Below, one piece after another: positions 1-7,531 of a stretch of 33,605 nucleotides of DNA. The translations under genes were made by a program, and so were the position numbers. Source of the DNA: Acidobacteriota bacterium (lineage in GTDB: Bacteria > Acidobacteriota > Aminicenantia > Aminicenantales > Aminicenantaceae); assembly GCA_030669585.1 (NCBI GenBank), contig DAOVDI010000018.1, positions 1 through 33,605 on the forward strand, given 5' to 3'. Each line of letters opens with the position of its first letter. The first letter of the stretch is position 1. A model generated the notes under the pieces. It made no database searches. It was not told the origin of the DNA and was given only the letters and a program-made list of their open reading frames with translations.

Positions 1-327
1 TCGGATTCTTCTATTATCGGCTCGTCTCTTTACATTTCCGGTGAGATCAGAGGCAATGAAGATCTTGTTATTACAGGCCGGCATAAAGGCAAGATCGATC
101 TAAAAGATAACACCCTTATTGTTAAAAGAAATGCAAAAGTCCAAGGGGACATCTATATTAAAAATATCGATGTCCAAGGAAAGATCGAAGGAACGATCTA
201 CGCTTCAGGAAAAGTCGACGTCCGTAACGGCGCCAAGATCACAGGAGACATCTTCGCCTTCCGCATCTCTATTGAAGAAGGCGCTCAATACAAAGGGAGC
301 GTCAAAATGAGCGAACCTCCAAAATAA
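1..327 (+). CDS. Bactofilin (polymer-forming cytoskeletal protein), 5' end missing
   Basis: The frame is open from the first base to a TAA at 325-327, giving the last 108 residues of a protein whose start lies outside the window. The sequence is a run of short beta-strand repeats with regularly spaced G-x-I/V patterns (for example ISGEIRGNEDLVITGRHKGK, then VQGDIYI, VQGKIEGTIY, ITGDIFAFRISIEEGAQYKG). This is the right-handed beta-helix of the bactofilin/DUF583 family. Bactofilins polymerise without nucleotide and scaffold cell-wall or envelope machinery at the inner membrane. The short tail (KMSEPPK) is typical of the family. A strong terminator follows directly. The N-terminus, including any membrane-binding segment, cannot be seen. 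Confidence 0.85.
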   Translation, partial: SDSSIIGSSLYISGEIRGNEDLVITGRHKGKIDLKDNTLIVKRNAKVQGDIYIKNIDVQGKIEGTIYASGKVDVRNGAKITGDIFAFRISIEEGAQYKGSVKMSEPPK

Positions 328-331
328 AAAA

Positions 332-360
332 GCGGACCTTCACAGCGGTCCGCCTCTTTT
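332..360. terminator. Bidirectional rho-independent terminator
   Basis: A 7-bp perfect stem, GCGGACC (332-338) with GGTCCGC (347-353), is followed by TCTTTT on the plus strand. It is preceded by an A-run that becomes a T-run on the minus strand. It lies between the ends of two convergent genes and can serve both. Confidence 0.85.
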
Positions 361-378
361 AATAAAATCCTTTAAAAG

Positions 379-1128
379 TTATTTGTATCTGTAGTATTGG
401 CCAGGTGTCTTGCTGACAATGTGCTGGACTGCTTTTTGAATACAAATTCTTATAGCTTTTTCGACCGGTGTCTTAGAGAATCCTCCCAGTCCAACAGGAA
501 GGCTTCCTCCGATATTCGCGCCTCCGAGAGCACCGAAACTAGTGGCGCTGCCCTGAACACTGACAGCTGATACGATCTGAGATGTCGTGGCATCAATGAT
601 TCTCACATCAATGGCGATATGCGCTTTTTTGACTCCGCCTCCGACATTGATTCCCAGAACACGAGTTCCCCCGCCAATCCCTTTGGCTCCACCTTCAAAC
701 TCTGTCACAGCAGCCGTGATGATCAGATCCGCACCGTAGATCTCGCCTGTTTTGGCCTCTGTCCCTTTTTTTATACGCCCTTCTGTAGCAAGATCCTGCT
801 CGGCTATTACCGCTCCAAGCTGCGCCCGTTCAAGTACGATATAACGGTTGGTATCGAAGAGAGCCGTGGTCATCATCTCACGCATCCCCTTCCCGATCTG
901 CTTGAAATTCATACCGAACATTCTCATCCAACCGGTTGAACCGCTGCCCCTGGCAGTTTTGTCTGTAAACTCTCCCACAGATAATCTTGCTTTGGGGCCA
1001 TCATACTGTTCCGCCTGGGCCTCTGCAATGGACGGACCGCCTCCGGACGTCACTACAGCTGTGGGCGCACAGGAATAGACCCAAAGCACAACAGCCAGCA
1101 ATGCCAAAATATTCAGAGCTTTTTTCAT
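379..1128 (-). CDS. CsgG-family outer-membrane-associated lipoprotein
   Basis: A protein of 249 residues. A signal peptide with a lipobox (V-Y-S-C, Cys20) predicts a lipoprotein. The body matches the CsgG/HfaB family: an N-terminal segment like RLSVGEFTDKT, a helix with GKGMREMMTTAL, then YIVLERAQLGAVIAEQDL, and a glycine-rich part (residues ~150-215) equivalent to the region that forms the barrel hairpins in CsgG. CsgG itself is the curli secretion channel. No curli genes (csgA, B, E, F) are nearby, so a curli role is not supported; many diderms carry such proteins as general surface or stress-related lipoproteins. An AGGAGGAG ribosome site precedes the ATG, and its promoter interleaves with that of the divergent uvrB gene. 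Confidence 0.8.
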   Translation of the reverse strand: MKKALNILALLAVVLWVYSCAPTAVVTSGGGPSIAEAQAEQYDGPKARLSVGEFTDKTARGSGSTGWMRMFGMNFKQIGKGMREMMTTALFDTNRYIVLERAQLGAVIAEQDLATEGRIKKGTEAKTGEIYGADLIITAAVTEFEGGAKGIGGGTRVLGINVGGGVKKAHIAIDVRIIDATTSQIVSAVSVQGSATSFGALGGANIGGSLPVGLGGFSKTPVEKAIRICIQKAVQHIVSKTPGQYYRYK

Positions 1129-1159
1129 AGTTCTCCTCCTTTCTTATTGCTCGCGGGTT

Positions 1160-1188
1160 ATTATACCACCATATTAAACAAATTTTAA
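1160..1188 (-). promoter_or_regulatory. Promoter of the CsgG-family gene
   Basis: On the minus strand, a -35-like TTAAAA (1183-1188) and a perfect -10 TATAAT (1160-1165) are separated by 17 bp. Transcription would start about 25 nt upstream of the ATG, leaving room for the strong Shine-Dalgarno site. Confidence 0.6.
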
Positions 1189-1214
1189 CCATCAAATTGT
1201 TAATCTGATATAAT
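1185..1214 (+). promoter_or_regulatory. Extended -10 promoter of uvrB, leaderless
   Basis: TTAACC (1185-1190), an 18-bp spacer and an extended -10, TGATATAAT with TATAAT at 1209-1214. The start point predicted 6-7 nt downstream falls on the GTG at 1222. The -35 element overlaps that of the divergent promoter on the other strand. No LexA-type operator is evident. Confidence 0.6.
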
Positions 1215-1221
1215 GTGTTTT

Positions 1222-3216
1222 GTGAAAGATTTTAAGCTTCTATCCGAATACTCCCCCACAGGAGATCAGGCATCCGCTGTTGAAGCCCTCTGCAGGGGGG
1301 TGAAAAATCAGGAATCCCATCTGACCCTGATGGGAGTCACAGGATCTGGCAAGACTTTTACCATAGCCAATGTCATTGAAAAAACCAACAGGCCGGTACT
1401 TGTCATCTCTCACAACAAGACCTTGGCCGCACAGCTTTATCAGGAGTTTAAACGGTTCTTCCCGGAAAATTCTGTTGAATATTTTGTCAGTTATTACGAT
1501 TACTATCAACCTGAGGCATTTATGCCATCAACAAACACCTATATTTCCAAAGAAGCCACCATCAACAGTGAAATCGACCGAATGAGGCTGAAGGCCTCTA
1601 ACTCCCTCTTCCAGAGACGAGATGTCATCGTTGTTGCATCAGTTTCCTGCATCTACGGGATCGGATCCCCTGCTACCTATTACAGCCAGAGTTTTTCCGT
1701 AAATACAGGGCAAAACATCACACGAAAAAATTTCCTTAAGAAACTTGTTAACATACAGTACACCAGGCAGGATGAAAACTTTCAACGCGGAACATTCCGT
1801 GTCCGCGGTGATATCGTAGAACTTTTTTCCGCCTATGAGGATTTCGGCTATCGTTTTTCTTTCGAAGACAACCGGATCCAAAATATCAACCTTTTTGATC
1901 CCCTTCTGGGCCGCACACTGGATTCCTTTGAAAAGATCATTGTGTATCCCCGGACTTTTTTTTCTACGCCAAAGGATATCCTGAACGAGACGATACCAAA
2001 GGTGGAAAATGAACTTGATGGGCGAGTTGCTTATTTAAAAAAGAAAGAAAAACACAACGAGGCCGACAGGCTTGAAGAACGGACTCTTTATGACCTGGAA
2101 ATGCTCCAAGAATTCGGATGGTGTCCTGGGATTGAAAATTATTCCCTTTATCTGAGCCGTAGAAAACCAGGTCAGCCTCCTTACACACTGCTGGATTATT
2201 TTCCAGACAATTTTTTAACTATCATCGATGAATCGCATGTTACGGTTCCTCAGATTGGAGGGATGTATCACGGGGATCGTTCCCGAAAACAGACTCTGAT
2301 CGAGCATGGTTTCCGTCTTCCCTCTGCTCTTGATAACCGTCCCCTAAATTTTGAAGAATTCGAGAAGAAGGTCAACCAGGTCCTTTATGTGTCTGCAACT
2401 CCGGGTTCCTATGAACTAAAAAAAGCCAGCAACCGGATCGTAGAACAGATCATCCGCCCGACAGGCCTGGCTGATCCTGAGATTGAGATCAGACCGGTTA
2501 AAGGCCAGGTTGATGACCTGATGGCTGAGATAGAAAACCGGGCGCTCGCCAGCCAGAGAACGCTTGTAACAACATTGACTAAAAAAATGGCGGAAAATCT
2601 CACTCGTCACTATCATGAACAGGGAATAAAGGTCAGGTATCTGCATTCCGATATCGAAACTTTGGACAGAGTCAAGATCCTGAAAGACCTGCGAAAAGGA
2701 AAATTTGACGCCCTTATCGGAATCAATCTCCTCCGGGAGGGTCTGGACCTGCCGGAAGTGTCTCTTGTCGCCATACTGGATGCGGACAAGGAAGGATTTC
2801 TCCGTTCTGAAACCTCTTTGATCCAGACTTTCGGCAGAGCTTCAAGGCATATCCACGGAAAAGCCATTCTTTATGCGGACAGGATCACCCCATCCATGAA
2901 GCGGGCCATGGATGAAACATCGAGACGGAGACAGATCCAACTGGCGTACAATACCAAGTTTCATATTACACCCAGGTCTATCCACAAGCGCATCGAAGAA
3001 ATACCTATCAGTGTTTATGATCGGGATTATTATGATGTTTCCTCCATTTCAGAAGAGCAGGTGAAGTATCTCTCTGCAAAAAAACGCATTCAAAGAATAA
3101 ATGAACTTGAACAAATGATGAAAGCCGCTGTTAATAATCTGGAATTCGAAAAAGCGGCTCAATACAGAGATGAGCTGAAAAGAATAAAAAAATGGGAGCT
3201 TGAACTGGGCGATTAA
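1222..3216 (+). CDS. uvrB: Excinuclease ABC subunit B
   Basis: UvrB is the damage-verifying helicase-like subunit of bacterial nucleotide excision repair; it is loaded by UvrA and recruits UvrC. Visible landmarks are the PTGDQ start, Walker A GVTGSGKT, the beta-hairpin region YYDYYQPEAF, helicase motifs DESHVT and QTFGRASRH, and a C-terminal UVR motif (NNLEFEKAAQYRDELKRI) that binds UvrC. The length, 664 residues from GTG 1222, is normal. An in-frame ATG exists at 1213, but it lies inside the -10 box, so the GTG at 1222 is preferred; it also gives the usual short N-terminus (MKDFKLLSEY). There is no Shine-Dalgarno site. uvrC follows after 1 nt, so the two are cotranscribed and probably translationally coupled. 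Confidence 0.97.
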   Translation: MKDFKLLSEYSPTGDQASAVEALCRGVKNQESHLTLMGVTGSGKTFTIANVIEKTNRPVLVISHNKTLAAQLYQEFKRFFPENSVEYFVSYYDYYQPEAFMPSTNTYISKEATINSEIDRMRLKASNSLFQRRDVIVVASVSCIYGIGSPATYYSQSFSVNTGQNITRKNFLKKLVNIQYTRQDENFQRGTFRVRGDIVELFSAYEDFGYRFSFEDNRIQNINLFDPLLGRTLDSFEKIIVYPRTFFSTPKDILNETIPKVENELDGRVAYLKKKEKHNEADRLEERTLYDLEMLQEFGWCPGIENYSLYLSRRKPGQPPYTLLDYFPDNFLTIIDESHVTVPQIGGMYHGDRSRKQTLIEHGFRLPSALDNRPLNFEEFEKKVNQVLYVSATPGSYELKKASNRIVEQIIRPTGLADPEIEIRPVKGQVDDLMAEIENRALASQRTLVTTLTKKMAENLTRHYHEQGIKVRYLHSDIETLDRVKILKDLRKGKFDALIGINLLREGLDLPEVSLVAILDADKEGFLRSETSLIQTFGRASRHIHGKAILYADRITPSMKRAMDETSRRRQIQLAYNTKFHITPRSIHKRIEEIPISVYDRDYYDVSSISEEQVKYLSAKKRIQRINELEQMMKAAVNNLEFEKAAQYRDELKRIKKWELELGD

Positions 3217-3217
3217 A

Positions 3218-4990
3218 ATGAAAGACAGTCTGAAAAAGAGGCTTAACGCGATTCCCGAAAAACCCGGTATTTATATTTTTAAGGACAAAAATGGGATCCC
3301 GGTTTATATCGGGAAAGCCCACTCTCTCAGAGACAGAGTTAAATCCTATTTTAATTCCACCTTGGACAGGAAGATCGCAAATATCATCGCTGAGACCAGT
3401 GATATTGATTATATCCAGGCGGATTCCGAGAAGGAAGCGTTGTTTCTGGAAAATAATTTTATCCGCCAGCTTCAGCCAAAATTCAATCTCCGCCTCAAAG
3501 ATGACAAGCATTTCCCTTTTCTCAAATTGACTGTTCAGGAACAATATCCGGGAATCTACATGACACGCCGGGTAGAAAAAGATGGAGCGAAATATTTCGG
3601 TCCATTCAGTCCTGCTCTTCAGGCACGCAGGACCATCCACCTGATCTCAAAATATTTTGGAGTCCGTACCTGCCGCGAGCCTGTTCCCGGAAAAAGAAAG
3701 CGCCCCTGTCTGGATTTTGATCTTGATCTCTGTACTGCTCCCTGTGTGGGAAAGATCCCGGAAGCAGACTACATGGAGCGTGTTCATAACGCGCTTCTGT
3801 TTTTAGAAGGAAAGGTGGAAACCCTGCTCGATAAACTGGCATTAAAAATGGACGAGGCAGCCAAGTCTCAGGAATTTGAACAGGCCGCACACTGGAGAGA
3901 CCTAATTCGCACGCTTGACGAGATCAAGTCCAAACCACAACTCATCACGATCCAACAGGACAACAAAGACATTGTAGGATATGCTCAAAAAGATAATGAG
4001 GCTGCCCTGGTCATATTCCTTATGAGGAACGGTAAGGTCCAGGACACCATTCGTTCCGTTTTTCACAGCACAGAAGATCGTACTTATTTTCTCGGCGAAT
4101 ATCTTTTAGACTTTTATCAGGACCGCGAAGATCTCCCGAATCGTATCATCCTTCCCTTTTTACCTTCAAACAAGACCGAACTTGCTGAAATGCTGTCCTC
4201 CCAAAAAAGGAAAAAAATCGAATTACTTGTCCCTCAAAGAGGAAATAACAAAAAACTCCTTGAATTCGCGATCCGTAATGCTGGTATTCTGCTCAGAAAA
4301 CCGGACAAAGACCCATCCCCTCTTCTCGAGATCCAAAATGTCCTCAACTTAAAGAAACCGCCCTTCAGGATCGAAGGTTATGACATATCCAACACAGGAG
4401 GAGAGGAATCAGTAGGGTCTGTAGTAGTTTTTGAGCACGGGCTTCCGAAAAAAGGCGATTATCGAAAATACAGGATCAAAACCATAAATGGGCCCAATGA
4501 TGTGGCAAGCATCCAGGAAGTCCTTCGCAGACGCTTCACAAATATAATCCGGAAACAGGGTCTCTACCCGGATCTAATCCTGATCGATGGGGGAAAAGGA
4601 CAATGGAGTGCAGCCTTTCAGGCTCTAGCGGAATTAAGGCTTCAAAAAATTCCTCTGATCTCACTGGCAAAAAAAGAAGAGCTTTTGTTTATTCCCGGGC
4701 GAATGGACAGCCTCCGCTTGGAGAGAACCTCTCCGGCATTAAAATTGTGCCAGAACATACGGGATGAAGCCCACAGATTTGCCCTTACTTATCATAGAAA
4801 AAAAAGGGAAAAGAGAAGTTTTTCCTCTCCCCTGGACGATATACCGGGAATCGGCCCCAAACGAAAAGCTGCTCTACTAGCCAGATACAAACATATTCAA
4901 AACATAAAAAATGCTTCTACCGAAGAATTGGCCCGGATCATCGGGAAGAAGACGACATGCAGACTGCTTAAATGCTTGGAGAAGAAGTAA
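3218..4990 (+). CDS. uvrC: Excinuclease ABC subunit C
   Basis: UvrC makes the two incisions in nucleotide excision repair. Domains in order: GIY-YIG nuclease (residues ~12-90, PGIYIF and PVYIGKA); a four-cysteine segment (CREPVPGKRKRPC followed by LCTAPC) matching the Fe-S-binding region of UvrC; a UVR motif (~215-245, FEQAAHWRDLI) that docks on UvrB; the RNase H-like 5' nuclease domain (YDISNTGGEESVGSVVVF, LILIDGGKGQ); and a C-terminal helix-hairpin-helix (LDDIPGIGPKRKAALL). It has 590 residues from the ATG at 3218. A TTG six codons upstream would overlap uvrB, but the ATG 1 nt after the uvrB stop is the better choice. Confidence 0.97.
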   Translation: MKDSLKKRLNAIPEKPGIYIFKDKNGIPVYIGKAHSLRDRVKSYFNSTLDRKIANIIAETSDIDYIQADSEKEALFLENNFIRQLQPKFNLRLKDDKHFPFLKLTVQEQYPGIYMTRRVEKDGAKYFGPFSPALQARRTIHLISKYFGVRTCREPVPGKRKRPCLDFDLDLCTAPCVGKIPEADYMERVHNALLFLEGKVETLLDKLALKMDEAAKSQEFEQAAHWRDLIRTLDEIKSKPQLITIQQDNKDIVGYAQKDNEAALVIFLMRNGKVQDTIRSVFHSTEDRTYFLGEYLLDFYQDREDLPNRIILPFLPSNKTELAEMLSSQKRKKIELLVPQRGNNKKLLEFAIRNAGILLRKPDKDPSPLLEIQNVLNLKKPPFRIEGYDISNTGGEESVGSVVVFEHGLPKKGDYRKYRIKTINGPNDVASIQEVLRRRFTNIIRKQGLYPDLILIDGGKGQWSAAFQALAELRLQKIPLISLAKKEELLFIPGRMDSLRLERTSPALKLCQNIRDEAHRFALTYHRKKREKRSFSSPLDDIPGIGPKRKAALLARYKHIQNIKNASTEELARIIGKKTTCRLLKCLEKK

Positions 4991-5000
4991 AAAAGTCTAT

Positions 5001-5140
5001 AGACTCCGATAGACTTCTATGGACTTCTACAGACCTCGATGGACTTCTATAGACTTCGATAGACTTCTATAGACTTCGATGGACTTCTATAGACTTCGAT
5101 GGACTTCTATAGACCTCGATAGACTTCAATTGACTTTTAT
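5001..5140. repeat. Tandem array of fourteen 10-bp units
   Basis: Fourteen uninterrupted units with consensus (A/G)GACTTC(T/G)AT run from 5001 to 5140 with no change of register. Units ending CTAT and CGAT alternate, so the true period is 20 bp over most of the array. A degenerate unit (AAAAGTCTAT) precedes it at 4991. The array contains many TCTATAGA palindromes and has stop codons in all reading frames I checked, so it is not coding. It sits between the ends of uvrC and the convergent feoB, directly against a truncated dispersed repeat. Confidence 0.9.
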
Positions 5141-5148
5141 CCCTTAGA

Positions 5149-5238
5149 CTGGATTCCCGTCCCCGATCGGAGTCGGGGACAAGCTTACACGGGAATGACG
5201 GTCATCTTTGCGACATCACATAGATGACACGAAACTAG
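5149..5238. repeat. Dispersed CTAG-bounded repeat, copy A (left half missing)
   Basis: The last 48 bp (5191-5238) match the right ends of the full copies at 11608-11780 and 16501-16673 with only scattered differences: GGGAATGACGGTCATC, then CATCACATAGATGACA, ending in CTAG. Before that lies one TGGATTCCCG...CGGGAATGAC arm pair enclosing a separate perfect palindrome, GTCCCCGA-TCGGAG-TCGGGGAC (5159-5180). The left half seen in the other copies is absent; its place is taken by the 10-bp tandem array. The terminal CTAG contains the feoB stop codon on the minus strand. Confidence 0.75.
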
Positions 5239-7184
5239 AGGTTCATTAATAGTCGGGTTAAAAATGAAAGAACTATCGCCACTCCGACATTCATGGCCAT
5301 GGATATCATGGCTATCCTTCGCCCCATTTCTTTCCAGAGCATCGCAACAGTGGAAACACAGGGAATAAAAAAGCATATGAATACAGAAAAAACAACCAGT
5401 TGCCCTTTTGTGATCACGGTCATCAGTTCCTCATATCCCACTCCAAGAGACTGAAGCATCATAATCAGTGAGAGCTCTTTTCTCAAAAAGCCAAAAACGA
5501 GGGTAACACCCAGTTCCTGAGGAAGCCCCAGCACCTTTTCAACCATGGGAGCAAGGATCAGGTTGATAGTCCGGTCCAGATGAAAAAATTGAAGCAGTCC
5601 CAATACTGCGCTGCCTGCGATCAATATCGGCCAGGCGAATATTATGAAAGATTTAAGCTGCAAATATGTTTTTTTTAAAATATTCTGCAGCGAAGGACTT
5701 TTAAGTGAAGGGATTTCCAGGATCAATCCCGGAGAGGGTGTTTTAAAAAACATGGATAAAATCCGGCTGATCAATGCTACAAGAAAGATGTTGACCACAT
5801 AAAAACCAAAGGCCCACACCGGGCCGAGATAAAATGCGACCAGAGCCAGTATGATCGTCGTCCGGGCTGAGCATGGGATAAACGGGATCAGAAGCGAGGT
5901 GATAATTCTGTCCCGCCGGGACTCAAGCATCCGGGTGGAAACAATGGCCGGCACATTGCATCCAAAACCAAGGATCAATGGAGATACCGATTTCCCATGC
6001 AAACCTATACGGTGCATAAACGTATCCATCAGGAACCCGGCCCTTGCAAGATAGCCTATATCCTCCAGCAGAGACATCATTATAAGAAGAGGCACAAAAT
6101 ATGGTAAAACAATGGCCACTCCCCCGATAACGCCCTGGATCAATCCATCCGTTACGTAATAGATCAGGCCGCTCCCTAAATGAAGGGACAAAGATTGGCG
6201 CAGGCCGGCGGCCGGGCCTAAAATAAGTTCTTCCAGGGGATTCCCGATCTTGAATATAACAAAAAAGAAGCTGAAAAATACGACAAGCAGGATAATATAT
6301 CCCAGGAACGGATGCATGATGATATCATCTACCCTGTCTTTCCAATCGCTCTGTCTTCCTCTTTCAACCCTGCTGCTTTGCTCAAAATATTTAAGAGCCA
6401 GGTGATGCCTCTCCGCAGCAATGACCTCATAAGCAGGGACGTCGTGCCGGGATTCCAGATTATGCCTGACTTTATCCAATTTCTTTTTCAAATTCGGGAA
6501 AATCTCTTCCAGCACTTCCTCAAAAAACAGTCGTCCGGCTTCGATCATTCTAATCGCAGTAAATCTACTTGTTGCAAAAACCGGAAAGTCATCCGGTATT
6601 GATTTTTGCAATTTATCGATGTTTTCTTCCACATCTTTTGAACAAGGAATGGAATGAGGTCTCTTGTCTTTATCAAGAACATCAAAACATGCATCCAGTA
6701 GTTCCCGGACACCACGTCCATGAGTAGCGGTCATGGGGATAACAGGAATACCCAGAAGTTTTCCCAATTTTTTTGTGTCTATTGTAATCCCTTTTTTCTC
6801 CGCCAGGTCCATCATGTTCAATGCCAGGACCATAGGGTATTCCAGTTCGATGAGCTCTAAAGTAAGCTCCAGGCTTCTCCCCAGAATGGATGCATCCACC
6901 ACATTGACAATGAGATCCGGTTTTTCAGAGAACAGATGGGTCAGGACAACTTTTTCCCCTTCATCAGCAGGATTTAAAGAATATGTGCCGGGAAGGTCTA
7001 TGATGTTTAATAATCTTCCCTCCACATTAACCTTACTGTGAGTGTGGGTAACCGTTGTTCCCGGGAAATTGGAGGTTTTAGCTTTCAGGCCGGCAATAGC
7101 ATTAAAGATCGTGCTTTTTCCACAATTCGGCTGCCCGATGAAAATTGCATCGGGATTTTTATTTGAATTATTCAACGATCTCAA
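5235..7184 (-). CDS. feoB: Ferrous iron transporter FeoB
   Basis: FeoB is the inner-membrane Fe(II) importer of anaerobes. It has an N-terminal G-protein domain with G1 GQPNCGKST (17-25), G3 DLPG (63-66) and G4 NMMD, then a membrane part with the conserved segments GFGCNVPAIVSTRML and FIPCSARTT and a C-terminal NVGVAIVLSFL helix. At 649 residues it is toward the short end of the family. The only start upstream of G1 is a TTG at 7184, which overlaps the end of feoA by 17 nt and has no clear Shine-Dalgarno site, so translation is probably coupled to feoA. No feoC is present. The TAG stop lies in the CTAG end of repeat copy A. Confidence 0.95.
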   Translation of the reverse strand: MRSLNNSNKNPDAIFIGQPNCGKSTIFNAIAGLKAKTSNFPGTTVTHTHSKVNVEGRLLNIIDLPGTYSLNPADEGEKVVLTHLFSEKPDLIVNVVDASILGRSLELTLELIELEYPMVLALNMMDLAEKKGITIDTKKLGKLLGIPVIPMTATHGRGVRELLDACFDVLDKDKRPHSIPCSKDVEENIDKLQKSIPDDFPVFATSRFTAIRMIEAGRLFFEEVLEEIFPNLKKKLDKVRHNLESRHDVPAYEVIAAERHHLALKYFEQSSRVERGRQSDWKDRVDDIIMHPFLGYIILLVVFFSFFFVIFKIGNPLEELILGPAAGLRQSLSLHLGSGLIYYVTDGLIQGVIGGVAIVLPYFVPLLIMMSLLEDIGYLARAGFLMDTFMHRIGLHGKSVSPLILGFGCNVPAIVSTRMLESRRDRIITSLLIPFIPCSARTTIILALVAFYLGPVWAFGFYVVNIFLVALISRILSMFFKTPSPGLILEIPSLKSPSLQNILKKTYLQLKSFIIFAWPILIAGSAVLGLLQFFHLDRTINLILAPMVEKVLGLPQELGVTLVFGFLRKELSLIMMLQSLGVGYEELMTVITKGQLVVFSVFICFFIPCVSTVAMLWKEMGRRIAMISMAMNVGVAIVLSFLTRLLMNL

Positions 7185-7404
7185 CGAGTATTTTTGTTGC
7201 GATCCCTCTGCCCAATGCCACGGTGGTACCCGACGTCACATTCCGTATCAAGACAGGGCCACCGAGTATATTTCGTTGATCCAGCTCGAGGACATCATCT
7301 TTATGAAAACCAAGTGACATAAGTCGCCGCCGCACTCCGTGGCCGCCTTCTATTCGTACAATAGTCATCCGCTTGTACTTAGGCGCTTTGATTAAACTTA
7401 TCAT
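7168..7404 (-). CDS. feoA: Ferrous iron transport accessory protein FeoA
   Basis: A 78-residue SH3-like FeoA protein (GVRRRLMSLGF, then a glycine/valine-rich core ending ATKILVEIVE). FeoA works with FeoB in Fe(II) uptake at the cytoplasmic face. It is the first gene of the feoAB operon; AGGA lies about 5 nt before its ATG, and a good promoter lies just upstream. Confidence 0.92.
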   Translation of the reverse strand: MISLIKAPKYKRMTIVRIEGGHGVRRRLMSLGFHKDDVLELDQRNILGGPVLIRNVTSGTTVALGRGIATKILVEIVE

Positions 7405-7433
7405 TTTATCCTATTCATCAAAATTAACCTGAG

Positions 7434-7462
7434 ATGATAAATGATACAGGCAAAAAAATCAA
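7434..7462 (-). promoter_or_regulatory. Promoter of feoAB
   Basis: On the minus strand, TTGATT (7457-7462), a 17-bp spacer and TATCAT (7434-7439). The plus-strand text ATGATAAATGATA (7434-7446) gives two ATGATA hexamers 7 bp apart across the -10, weakly like half-sites of a Fur box. Regulation by iron is plausible but unproven. Confidence 0.55.
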
Positions 7463-7495
7463 CCGTATAACTCCAAAAACCATGTCCGCCCTGCG

Positions 7496-7524
7496 TTGAC
7501 AACCTCCAGGTATTCTGCGAAAAT
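7496..7524 (+). promoter_or_regulatory. Promoter of secA, probably leaderless
   Basis: A perfect -35 TTGACA (7496-7501), a 17-bp spacer and a weak -10 GAAAAT (7519-7524). The predicted start point is next to the ATG at 7532. The TTG of the -35 box is also the first in-frame start of the open frame, which argues against that TTG as the true start. Confidence 0.5.
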
Positions 7525-7531
7525 GATTCAA

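Noticed and set aside
379-1128. Curli secretion channel CsgG proper
   Set aside because: No curli subunit or accessory genes are nearby; only family-level assignment is justified.
1213-1221. uvrB start at ATG 1213
   Set aside because: The codon overlaps the TATAAT -10 box and would add three residues not typical of UvrB; GTG 1222 fits better.
3200-3217. uvrC start at TTG 3200
   Set aside because: It lies inside uvrB, and the ATG directly after the uvrB stop matches the family N-terminus.
3131-3640. 169-residue open frame on the minus strand
   Set aside because: It lies over the uvrB/uvrC junction, has no recognisable domain, and is the antisense shadow of certain genes.
5001-5140. Possible CRISPR array
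   Set aside because: The repeats are contiguous 10-bp units with no spacers, and no cas genes are present.
7496-7531. secA start at TTG 7496
   Set aside because: The TTG is part of a perfect TTGACA -35 box, and the extra residues do not look like SecA.
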